Shown here piece by piece: positions 48,087 through 58,697 of a stretch of 64,000 nucleotides of DNA. Position 1 is the first letter of the stretch; each line of letters begins with the position of its first letter. Both the position numbers and the translations under genes were made by a program. Source of the DNA: Odiellus spinosus (lineage: Eukaryota > Arthropoda > Arachnida > Opiliones > Phalangiidae); NCBI GenBank assembly GCA_963920705.1, contig OY987231.1, positions 16,655,024 through 16,719,023 on the forward strand. Direction: 5' to 3'. Under the pieces are notes generated by a model that saw nothing but the letters and a program-made list of their open reading frames with translations, ran no database searches and was not told the DNA's origin.

Positions 48087-50524
48087 ACGACATAACAAGG
48101 CTTACGTCATCTATAGTTTGTCAGTAATTCAAGTCCGAATTCCGGAGAGTCAAGTATAGTTTTAAGATTGACGTCATAGCTTAACCTATCCCTTTAATAG
48201 CCTTAATTGTTTCAAGACAAAACCGCGTAAAAATACAACATAACGATAAAGTGTCATAACATTGCAAATTACCCCAGAAACCCATTCAAAAACGCTTATC
48301 ACCTATACTAAAAATCCGGCCGAAAAATTACCATATCATAAAAGCATTTTATTAGATAAGAATGGCTGGTGTTAAAGGTCTATAAACAGCCTACCCTATA
48401 AAACTTCGATATACTAATCGGTGATTTTAATTCCTATGGACACATAAAAATCGAGTAGGTGTATTAGTTTAGCCTAAGCTAAGGTTTAAAGAGAGAGAGA
48501 GAGAGAGAGAGGATGGCCACGCCCTTAGCCAAGTACCGGCGTGAGAATTCAAGCGTATCACGAAATAATCATTCACCGTGTTCAATTTTTTCGAGCATAA
48601 AAAAGAAATGAAATATAATGTTATATAGTAAAAGCGTGTCGGAGACAGGGACCTAAAAATCGGACGGCATTGCACAAAGAGGGAGTGGGAAAAAAAGAGG
48701 TATAGCCCGCGCAAAACGGGGAAAGAGTCGGAATAAATGGTGCATCATTGGAACCCAGTCAAATCGAGCAAAAACGGCCTCGTTCCAAACCTTCTCATCT
48801 TAAAGTCGCGTTTACATATATCTCTATATATATTACAAAGAAACAATTTCAAGATTGACGTGATAATGAAGCGATTAACTTCGAATAGTTGTTTAATTTA
48901 GTTTTAATATTTAAAGGGAAACTTGGAGCTTAAAATGGAACAGCTTTTTAATTTATTTTCGGAATCACCCTCCCAAAGTTTGGTAGAATTTGAAAAAAAA
49001 AAAAAAATTAAATATAAATTCGGGCGCTTGTAATGTCCTAATATTAAAAAAAAATATTTCGGCGTTTGATGTCTAAGACCTTGAAATTAACTTCGAAACG
49101 TTGTTAAATTAGTTTGGTTTTTAAATATTTAACTCCTTGAATCATAAAATTTCCCTTTCTTTCCATATAAGAGAGTTATAATTTTGTATCTATCATCAAT
49201 ATTATACGGGTAACTTAAACTTTCCAATGATTAAAATTTTAATTTATTCAACGATTTCTCATATATTCCCTTGAACTTAATAATATTTCCTACATATTTC
49301 ACATTTAAAGAAGTTTTTTCAATGAATTCCCCATATATTTGCTCTTCAGACTTTCAGAGTTACAATTTGTTTCTCGATGGCTAGATTTTTATTAAAGCAA
49401 TTTGGCTTTTTCAGTGGAAGGCAAGAGGTACGTGTCTCAAACCATTTTATTTATATTATAGTGCTAAAGTTTTCGATTTCGGCTTACCATTTTCAATATT
49501 CCATGATTAAATTCGTAAATATCCCTTATTTCTAGCCTGACCCGATAATTAATCATTTTTCCTGATATTTCCCTAGTTTTACAATTATTAAAAAATGCAC
49601 CTGAATATTTAGCTTTTATTTAATACGTGGAAACGCGGCTTTACAAGAAACAAGACTAAAAAGAGCATCCCTAGAAATCCTTTTCGTGGAAGCGAGAGAG
49701 CTATAGTGGAAGGGAGAAAGTAGAAAAAAACTGGGAGGAAAACTACGAAAAGAAAAAAAAAAAAAACTCTGTAAAAAAGGGAAACTATTTGAGCAGAATG
49801 GTAGAGAGTAGTAGGGAAAAAATCTTTTTATTTTTTACCGTATTTTAGTCGCTTACCCCTTTCTCCATCCTATTTTCCTACCCCCTACAAACCTCCAGGC
49901 TTTTCTCTAATGTTTCCGGTTCCGCCAAAAAGAACTTAAAGAACCAGGACCTAGTTTGATCTCTGTGAGAAATTAGTCCCGCGCCGGGAAAGAAATTTTC
50001 TAAGATAACCGCGACGAGCGATTGACTGCTTCCAGAAAGTATTATTTTACGGTTTATTGTTTGACATAAACTTTGGTGCGTTTGAACGAAAATTTAAAAA
50101 ACACATTTTGGTCGACTCTCACGTGTTTTTTCTTGGGAAATGTCTTTATACTTTCTAAGTAGTTTTTCTATGATTTTACTAACTTTTTCAGAAATTTCCA
50201 CAGTTCTAAATAGTGTATAATATACTTCAAGGAGACCTGAGAGAGCTCCTGACGATCCCCGACCTGATAGCCCTACTCATTTTGGATAATTGCCTAAACA
50301 TTTTAATTTCCGAAGCATGTTAATTTAAGTCACGAGACGATTTTTCAGTAATTTTACAAACATGTTATGTTTCCTTAATTCCCATCGATTTGGCATAATT
50401 GCTCACTAAATTTTCACATTTCCCTAATTTCCCATGCTTTCCATAATTTACTGAATTATTTTCAACCCAACATCGATTTATAGGAAATTATAGGAGTAAC
50501 CATTTGAATAATAAAGGAAAATAT
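48087..50524. other. Sequence before the 28-bp minisatellite
   Basis: A (GA)n microsatellite at 48489-48511, A-runs near 48990 and 49748, and decayed phrases such as CCTGATATTTCCCTAG (49560-49575) that recall the hAT-like relics. No gene is seen. Confidence 0.45.
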
Positions 50525-51615
50525 AACGAATTATGATTGGAAACTCCAAATATAACGGAAATATTTGTTAGCTCAAAACATAACGGAAATAGTTGTTAAC
50601 TCAAAATATAACGAAAATAGTTGTTAACTCAAAATATAACGAAAATTGTTGTTAACTCAAAATATAACGAAAATAGTTGTTAACTCAAAATATAACGGAA
50701 ATAGTTGTTAACTCAAAATATAACGGAAATAGTTGGTAACTCAAAATATAACGGAAATAGTTGTTAACTCAAAATATAACGGAAATAGTTGTTAACTCAA
50801 AATATAACGGAAATAGTTGTTAACTCAAAATATAACGGAAATAGTTGTTAACTCAAAATATAACGGAAATAGTAATTGGTAACTCCAAATATAACGGAAA
50901 TAGTAATTGGTAACTCCAAATATAACGGAAATAGTAAATGGTAACTCCAAATATAACGGAAATAGTAAATGGTAACTCCAAATATAACGGAAATACTAAT
51001 TGGTAACTCCAAGTATAACGGAAATAGTTCTTACTCAAAATACAACGAAGGTCGTTGGTAACTTAAAACATAACGAATATGGTTGGTAACTCAAAATATA
51101 ACGATTATTGTTGGTAACTCAAAAAATAACCAATTCTTACTGTAACTCAAACATGCAGCCATAATTAGGTGAAACTCAAATAAAACCAATATATGTGATA
51201 ACTAACACAAAACCAATATGCGGGATAACTCCAGCAAAACCAATATAAAGGATAACTCAAAATATAACTGTAATTCCCAAGAACTCAAAATATAACCGGA
51301 ATTTACGAGAACTCAAAATATAACCACTATTTGTTGAGAAACAAAATATATTTTCTGGAACTAAATTTAACGAATATAGGGGAACTCAAAATATAACGAA
51401 TCTTTACGGAAAATCAAATATAACCGATAATTACTGAAAAATTAAATATAACCGAATATGTACGGTAAAATCAAATATAACCAATATTTACGGAAAAACA
51501 AATATAACCGAATATTTACGGAAAAACAAATATAACCCAATATTTACGGAAAAATAAAATATAACCCAATATTTAGGGAAAAACCAAATATAACTAATAT
51601 TTACGGAAACCTAAA
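50525..51615. repeat. 28-bp minisatellite with degenerate tail
   Basis: Tandem units with the core AAATATAACGGAAATAGTTG plus TTAACTCA. The unit is 28 bp between about 50580 and 50860. A 31-bp variant with AGTAATTGGTAACTCC follows to about 51010. Beyond 51060 the units drift, keeping only AAATATAACC and ACTCAAAA-like words, and the array fades out near 51615. The even open frame on the minus strand (50853-51038) is a by-product. Confidence 0.95.
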
Positions 51616-52204
51616 TAATACGCACGATTTGACGCAAATAATTTTGAGAACTACTAAATATAGTATAATACAACACAGCGGTTTTCTTGTCACGGCGATA
51701 TCGAATTTTAAACCCCCTCACTTTAAACATAAGGCAAATATAATGGTATTATATCTTAAATCATATTACGATATTTTATACGATTTACATACCCCAAAAA
51801 AAAAAATCCAAAAAATGGGATATATAATCCCACGACCCCTATCCGCGTGAGCGAGAACCCGAAATTTTTCCATAAACGAAAACACACCCCAAGGACGAGT
51901 AAATAAATAAAATAAAATTAAAATAAAAAAGAAATCGGTTTCGTTTCTTACCCAAAAGAGGCATCTGTGAGGGAGGTTCCTCCGTTGTCTATCCTTTCTT
52001 CTCCGCATACCGGAAGCATCCCTTGAGGCCCGGAAATTCTCGCATCCACTTCGCGAAAGAATCAGATGGGTTCAAAAAATAAATAAAAATAAAAAAAAAA
52101 TTAAATTAAAATAAAATATATATTTTTTTTAGTCTATGGGATGGGAAGTAGAAGGAACCCGTTTTATATTAAATAATATTTCTTTCAAATACATGATTTT
52201 TACA
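51616..52204. other. Sequence between minisatellite and CpG-rich block
   Basis: A- and T-rich stretches (51900-51935, 52075-52130) flank a GC-richer part. A minus-strand 80-codon frame is not recognised. Confidence 0.4.
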
Positions 52205-52660
52205 CGTTCTATATCATCGCGGCCGCGGGGTCGACGGAAAGCCCGCCAACGCGGGGTTTTAACCACGGTCCAAAACTCGCCGGATCTGTGCTAAACTCTC
52301 TCCCGTCTAGGGGTTTTCTAACTGGGACGCATCTTCTCGGGACGCGTCCGTCTCATTGGTGTTTCGCACCTGAACCCCTCTCCAGATATACTTTCCTAGA
52401 GATCCCACTCTTCTCACTCTTTCTCTACCCACTTCTCTTCCCCCCCCCCCGGTCTGGGGCCCCTCCCCCGACACGATCCCAGCGCGCGTTCGCTTCCCGC
52501 CTTCTATTTAACAAAAATTGAACCCCTCGCGCGCATCCAACAGTCTGTTTTTTTTTTTCATTCGCGACCATTAATAGTTTGCCTTCTAAGGGGTTTGCTT
52601 CTTGGTTGTTAGAACACGAGGCGCCTCGCCGCGGTTATTCGTTGAACTACGTAATAGCTA
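52205..52660. other. CpG-rich block, possible promoter region
   Basis: Strongly GC-rich against its surroundings (GCGGCCGCGG, GGGACGCG, CCAGCGCGCG), with pyrimidine runs and a 10-C run near 52441. TATTTAA at 52505-52511 is followed about 35 bp later by CCAACAGTCT, a start-site-like context. The frame 52288-52521 is arginine-, proline- and leucine-rich and matches nothing. A CpG island or 5' UTR of an unseen gene is possible. Confidence 0.25.
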
Positions 52661-53348
52661 GCAATTACGATCTTTCGCGCCCTTAAAGTGGGAAATCGCG
52701 ACATTATAAAAAAAAAATCACAACGCCGAGGTCCCCTTCTAGCTATTAATACAAGGAGTATTTACATTAGCGCCAGATGAGATGAGAGACACAATGAGGT
52801 TTCGCAAGGTGGGGGTAGAACTTCGTTAGGGGAAAGAATTCTGGGATATAGAAGTGGTTCTCGGAATTATATTAAAAATAAGTTCGAGGAATTTCAGTTA
52901 AGCTTATTATGTTACGAGGTTTCTTAAAGGTAAAGTAGAGTCTGGAGATTTCGTCCCTGATTCAAATATAATTCCCATAAATAATCCTATATTATCCCTT
53001 GAATAAATTAACTTCAATAAAACATTTTAATTTATCCTATAATTTCACAAATCAGACAATACATTTCTATGACTTTTACAATTGCCTTAATTGTTGAAAA
53101 CGCTAATAGTTATTTTAATTAGTTATAAAATATTATATTATATCTATTACCCGTCAAAAATGACGGTAATTTTTCTGTTTCACCTCATTTAAAGGTATTT
53201 GAATAACAATGTATTTTTAATGGTTACGATTGGTAAATTCCAATCACTCCTTTATCACCTAATTGGTAAGTCACGTGGGCCTTATATCAATTTGTTTTAA
53301 ATTAAACTAGAAAAATTGTTGAATCCGAGAGACAAAAAAGTACAAATA
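52661..53348. other. Sequence between CpG-rich block and TTAGG element
   Basis: A small hairpin, ATTACCCGTCA and TGACGGTAAT with an AAA loop and one bulge, is at 53146-53170. Otherwise AT-rich and featureless. Confidence 0.5.
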
Positions 53349-53411
53349 AGGGTTCGTACAAAAGTTTGGAAGTTAATTTCCATGACTTTTCCATGTCGTG
53401 TACGAGCCTTG
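53349..53411. mobile_element. Short hAT-like relic (GGTTCGTACA ends)
   Basis: AGGGTTCGTACA at the left and TGTACGAGCCTTG at the right flank a 40-bp core with CCATGACTTTTCCATG. The same wording occurs in longer decayed form near 28675-28765 and 56300-56600. It is probably a deleted MITE. Confidence 0.5.
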
Positions 53412-53669
53412 TAAAAATTGAGCCTAAAATTGGGTTTGTGCCGGCCCTTTTTTCCTAATCATAACCTAATTAGCCTAATAAGTCAAATTAACGTTGACTT
53501 TTTCGAATACATTATAAATAAAAACTTATCTTAATTAAGAGATACGAATTGATTTACCTTTAACGCGAATCCTTAAATTCCTCGAAATTACGAATAGCGA
53601 TAATCACCCATAGAGAACGCCGGCATTGGAATTTTAAACTAACAAGAACGGTGGAATAATCCAGAACTA

Positions 53670-53853
53670 GGCTATTTTGAACAATAGTCCCCGGACGCCA
53701 TTTTGTTTTATTTATTTTTCTATTTTCCCCACAAAAAGTGAACATTGGGTTAGGTTAGGTTAGGTTAGGTTAGGTTACGTAAGGTTTAGGTAAGGTTAGG
53801 TTAGGTTAGGTTATATAGTGAATGGCGTCCGGGGACTGTTGTTCAAAATTGCC
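53670..53853. mobile_element. Foldback element carrying a TTAGG array
   Basis: The left arm runs GGCTATTTTGAACAATAGTC then CCCGGACGCCATT, and the right arm is its complement with two mismatches. It is flanked by the 8-bp direct repeat CAGAACTA (53662-53669 and 53854-53861). A telomere-like TTAGG tract lies between the arms. The arms plus target duplication indicate a transposed unit rather than a chromosome-fusion scar. No coding sequence is present. Confidence 0.85.
53749..53812 (+). repeat. Interstitial TTAGG telomere-type array
   Basis: About six perfect TTAGG units, then a short degenerate stretch (TACGTAAGGTTTAGGTAAGG), then about four more units. TTAGG is the usual insect telomere repeat and is also found in other arthropods. 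Here it lies inside a foldback element. A short GGTTAGGTTAG also occurs at 21180-21193. Confidence 0.9.
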
Positions 53854-54057
53854 CAGAACTACACCTATGTCGACTAATTTACCGTTTCGAGATTAATTTT
53901 AACGGTTACATTCGTAATAAACATTAAAAACAATCGTTGGGCACTTAAAATCGCGAAATTGTAAACATTTTTGGACGAGAAGAGCGGAGCCGCGGCCGTT
54001 AGGCTTAACTCGTTTTTGAAATCAGTCAAAAAAGGCTTAGCTTTTGGCGCGCGCCGA

Positions 54058-54085
54058 CGCCGTGGCTGCGCGCGCCGCCACGGCG
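54058..54085. other. GC-rich hairpin
   Basis: CGCCGTGGC at 54058-54066 pairs exactly with GCCACGGCG at 54077-54085 across a loop of ten G and C bases. It is embedded in a CpG-rich patch (about 53990-54100) in otherwise AT-rich sequence. A GCGCGC run is on each side. Confidence 0.75.
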
Positions 54086-56299
54086 CGTGACCCCGAAATG
54101 AACCGAGAATGAAGAAATACAATATGGTTGGGAATCATATTTTGGAGTTCAAGTATAATTTAAAAATTAAGATAAGGCACATTGGACATTATTTCGTTCA
54201 GTTTCCCTTTAGAAATATGTGGATAATATCGACATAAAACTTTCAGTACCATATATCGCTATAAAATAAGAGCCAGTCCATAAAATTGCGGGTAAACCCT
54301 TAATCAAAATCAACATTATATACACGCCCCCGGTTTATATAGTACGTTTAATACCTTTAATAAGCGATAAGGCAGTTTTGAGCCACAAAATTTCCAACGA
54401 TTTGTCACGGAGAACGTATTAATAGACGTTTCATTTCGTAATAATAGATCTAGCATAAATTAGCCCTAATTTCCTCGGGAGGTTGGCTCCAATCAGTTAG
54501 AAATGAGGGAGGGAGCGGGCCTGGAGGGCAAGAGATCGTTTCGATGGGGTACTCGCCCATCCAAGATGGATATAACGGAGGGGCGGGGGTGGGCGGCAAT
54601 AGGTACCTATAGTTTCAAGGAGGACAGTCTATAAGGCTATAGTTGCACCATTTTAAATAAAAAGACAAAAAATAGGTAATTCTGGAACATAATTAACGAT
54701 CATTTTTCATACGAAAGGTAGGAATTTCTGGACTAAGTACTTTTGCGAAAAAGAACGCCCGAGAATCAGCTGTAAGCTCTAAAATATATAACAACGTGAT
54801 CATAGTGATGACGTAGTATTGGGGGAAATTTTATTCAAAAGATTTTCGAAAATGGCGATTATAAAATGGATTTTTCCTCTCTCTGAAAAATTTTAAATGA
54901 CATTTGTATTTTGAATCGTTTTTAACGGTCTTTCCTCCGAAAATTCTACTCAATTTCCTTTCATGAAAAAACCTTGACAGCCTCCATTTAAGATTTCAAA
55001 GCTTTTCATGTTGGAAATATTTGGATTTAAATGTTAATTTTAAGGGATTTTGGGATTTCAACCAAGTTTGCGAGATTTCGTAAAGTGTACGAGCCTACTT
55101 TTTATAGGGAAATTACACATTTTTGAATAAATTAAAATAAAATTTTCAATATAAATTGATCCGTAAATTTTCGATCTACATACGTGATACAATTAACCCT
55201 TTAAGGTTAGAGGAATAGGCAGAAAACTTATAAGCGAGCAAGCATGAAATTAAACTTCCTCATCGTCTTAGGAATATATTATGAGATTCCTTTAGGGGGA
55301 GGGAAGAGAAACTAGTTACCCTCTTTCCAAAACTTTAACAATCGTATTATTATAATGAGATTGGTTGAAAGCCGACATTGATCAAGGAGAATGGACACGG
55401 TGTCCGGTGTCTCGCGCAAATACGAGTCTGAAGGGGAGAAGACATAGCCATACAAGAAGGTCCTTAAAGGATTGCTTACCAATGAAACCATCACCCAATT
55501 ATGTACTTATTAAACTTGGTTAATATATCCTATATAAACTAAATTCTCACCACAAAAATGTTCATTAATACGATTGGTTTCACAAATACTTAATATTCAT
55601 TGTATACACAAAAAGGAGTTGCTACACAGGCGCTCCCAGATTTTCCGTTAAGTTAAGAAATGCTTGCTTTATTTGTAATTACGTATTATTTACTTTCGTG
55701 ATATATTACCCTCCATATTATGTAGTAGCTCATTTTCAATACTATATATTTAGTATAATTAATAAAACTCACCAATTTCAGGCGTAAATTAAGTAATCCA
55801 TCGAATTTTGCACTACGCGATATCGCCCGCGGCCCGCGCGATTAATAGATAGAATAGCAACTATGCCTAGGTAGGCCAAGGCTTAGCCCAATGACAATGC
55901 AAAAAACGCTTTATCTCTTTGGAGTTAAAATTCGCGATACCCACGGCAATTTTTGATCAAATTAGATAATATACAAGCTAAATTAACTATTACCGATAAA
56001 TTTAGATGATTATCTTGAAATATTTCGACAAGTCCAATGGAAATAATCTTCGCGATGATGAGGTACGCGCAACGCTTCTTAACGCTTGATTCACGATCGA
56101 GGCGGCCTCGTTGGTTGAATTCAGGAGATTTTTAAAGTTAAAAAAGTATGGACTTCTTGGAGAACCATTTAAAATTACAAACTAACGAATAATTTGGGTA
56201 TAATTAATGAAACTTACGAATTGAAACTTAATAATAAAAGATAAATTAAAATATATTTATATTAATAATAACAGGAACTCGTACTTAAATAAATAATCA
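54086..56299. other. Sequence after the GC-rich hairpin
   Basis: Contains repeat R2 (54757-54915) and a G-rich patch at 54500-54600. No recognisable frame is present; GC-rich CGCCCGCGGCCCGCGCG near 55825 is isolated. Confidence 0.4.
54757..54915 (+). repeat. Diverged dispersed repeat R, copy 2
   Basis: GAGAATCAGCTGTAAGCTCT, AAAATATA, GTGATGACGTAGTATTG, GGGAAATTTTATTCAAAA and GCGATTATAAAATGG align in order with repeat R at 31742. The type of element is unknown. Confidence 0.5.
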
Positions 56300-56600
56300 G
56301 GGATCGTACAACAAACCTATTTGCCTGAATTTTAAGGGTTTTTCCACGAATATTTCCTGGTCCAAGAACACCGATTATTAAGATAAACCATGATCTTTTA
56401 CACTTAATTTTTGAACTTTATAATTTTAGTCCAACCTTTTAGCCTAATTTCGAAGATTCCTAAATTTTCTAATTTTCCCTTGACCTTTTAGTGCAATTTT
56501 AAAAAATCACTGATTTTTCCTTGAGCTTGTAGCACAATTTTCAAATTCCAGGACTTTTCCATGACCTTCTAACCCAAGTTTCGAAATATTCTTATTTTTC
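56300..56600. repeat. Decayed hAT-like relic
   Basis: The block starts CAGGGATCGTACAA. It continues with repeated phrases of the type TTTTCCTTGAGCTTGTAGC and GGACTTTTCCATGACC, which resemble the internal text of the CAGGG elements at 41559 and 53349. The right end is not identifiable. Confidence 0.4.
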
Positions 56601-57260
56601 CCAGACTTTTGAAATTTTAAAGTTTATATAGTTCTGATAATATAAGTCCGCAACTTCTATATTATGTTAGATGTTAGCAATAAGTCAAATCCTTTACTGG
56701 TAATTTTACTGCGCGTATTTCTTTACTGGCATGAGGAGGGTATCGTTTCTAAATCCCTAAACGCCATGATATGGATGCAATCTTATTATACGTTACCATC
56801 TATAAGGGGAGAAAGTCGTTGCCGAGCTCCGTCACTCGCAGCCTTACCCCTTGGCCTTAGTCCTGTCTTTTTAAATCAGGCATAAATAAAAGGCGAACGA
56901 GTCGACGTGATCCGTTTTCCTTTTTTACGAGTAGTAATATCGTTTTTTTTTGTTTTTTTTTTTTTTTTTTTCCCCCTTTCCATCGGGGTCTCCCAATTGG
57001 CCATAGAGCCATTTTTTTCGGACGGGTTTAAAATCTGCATGATGCAATTTGACGCGCCTTATTCGACCTATATCTTCTTTTTAAGAGTATGGTGTGCTAG
57101 ATTGTACAATTTATGGGCCAGTGTCCGATCGTGCGTTAGCTGCCTAATCAGTTCTCACAGAATTTAAGTTATTTGAATATCTATAAAAATCGCTATTAAG
57201 TTTGATTCGAGGTGCGCAGGCGTTGGTTATCTATACGGGTTAAAAAATTCAATAAAAAAA
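56601..57260. other. Sequence between hAT relic and repeat Q3
   Basis: Frames of 73 and 86 codons (56664 and 56907) are not recognised; the second spans a T-run. No other feature. Confidence 0.4.
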
Positions 57261-57356
57261 CATTACGGCCTTTGGTAATACTAAATATGTACTCAATTAC
57301 GTAATAACTTCAGTACAGTCAAAGCTACAAGCTTATACACCGATTACGTGAAGTAA
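57261..57356 (+). repeat. Dispersed GATTACG repeat Q, copy 3
   Basis: ACGGCCTTTGGTAATACTAA, ATATGTACTCAATTACGTAA, CAGTACAGTCAAAGCTACAA, CACCGATTACGTG. It aligns along its length with 16675-16765 and is diverged mostly at CpG positions. Confidence 0.7.
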
Positions 57357-57875
57357 TCTACCCGTCTTTTAAAGTTTTTAATTTTCTTATATCAAACCTG
57401 TAGCTAAGCCTAACTACTAAGTATTTAGATTTTTTTTTTTCTAACTAATGGACACATTTTAAGAGAAATTTAAGGGATATCTATTAAACCCTTTAATTTT
57501 GTATTTCACGAGCATATTATAAATTATATTTGCGTACATCTTCCACTTGTAACAAAAAAGGCTAGTTTTGTTGCTTGTTTTTAGGTTAAACGAGAGTAGG
57601 GAACACGTGTGAAACGACTGTAATGTGACGTTTGGGAGACCCCGAGCGTTGAACTAAGATATAAAAATACGAAGGATATGTGTAGGAAAAAAAGAAGATA
57701 GAAGAGATGGAGAGAGAAGTCCCAGAGCCTTAAATCCATTAGATTGAATTCCCAGAAAAAAAAATTGCTATATAGCTTTTAAAATGGAATTTTCTGGAGA
57801 AAATTGGGTTACTAAGAAGATGTAAGGACGTTTTACAACCTAGTTTAAAAGGGGTATACGCTATAAAATTTAATC

Positions 57876-58697
57876 TATCTGAGTTTCGGATATTTCTAAG
57901 CTGGAAGCAACAACGAGTGGTGAGCTAGATTTGGTCTGGTCAACTTGGTCAAGGTTTATGTTTTTTAACTCGATATAATCGTATAAATGCGAAAATTTAA
58001 AGGCGCTATAAAATTAGATCTATAAATTTCTTATTTTAAAGTCTATTTTCTTCCAATAGAAACTTTGCTACTTCTCTGTTTACGCTAATCCTATAGTATA
58101 TACCTTTTCTCCTTCTTGGTGACTGACCATCTTTAAAAGAGGTATCCGTATTAAATGGAATCAGAAGCCGATGAAACCCTCCTTTGAAGTCTGTTACTCC
58201 CGGGTCTTGTCTACCCCTCTCTGTATGGGTTATTCTCAAAAGGCGCGATTCGTACGCCTCCTAACGGTAGATGTTTTCGGAGGGGGAGTTCGTCGAGCGA
58301 ATATCTCTAGCAGCCTTGGAGTTCGTCCAAAAACGTCGTCGTTTGTGGAGAGAGAGAATTTCCAATTTTCCGTAGACAGGGGGGATGAAGCAGGACCCCT
58401 TCTAACTAGTAAAATTGTGAATTTTACCCATACAGAGAGGAGCGCTATATGGAACATTGGAGTAGTAGACTTCAAAGGAGGGTTTCATCGGCTTCTGATG
58501 GAATCTATCTGGATTTCTAAGCTAGAAGCAGCGAGGTGGCCTACGCTATATTTCGGTCTGGTCAACTTGATGTGATCCTATAAATACTCCAAGAACATTT
58601 TATTTCAAAATAAAACCTTGCTATTCGTCTGTTTACTTTAAATCTAGGAGCTATAAATATTTTCCATTTTATTATGTACGGATTAAATGGGGTTAGT
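57876..58697. repeat. Diverged tandem duplication around MITE A9
   Basis: Unit 1 (57876-58161) and unit 2 (58501-58697) share, in order, TTTCTAAGCTGGAAGCA / TTTCTAAGCTAGAAGCA, TTTGGTCTGGTCAACTTG / TTCGGTCTGGTCAACTTG, AAACTTTGCTACTTCTCTGT / AAACCTTGCTATTCGTCTGT, and CCGTATTAAATGG / ACGGATTAAATGG. A9 was inserted at the unit junction. Confidence 0.65.
58162..58497 (+). mobile_element. MITE family A, copy A9
   Basis: Full-length copy with target duplication ATGGAAT (58155-58161 and 58498-58504). It sits at the junction of a diverged tandem duplication (units near 57876-58161 and 58501-58697). A frame from 58171 is open across the whole element and runs into the flank. This is judged to be chance plus low divergence rather than a gene. 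Confidence 0.93.

Noticed and set aside
50853..51038. Repetitive minus-strand frame in the 28-bp minisatellite
   Set aside because: Created by the tandem units, which include a 31-bp variant block; no evidence of selection on the peptide.
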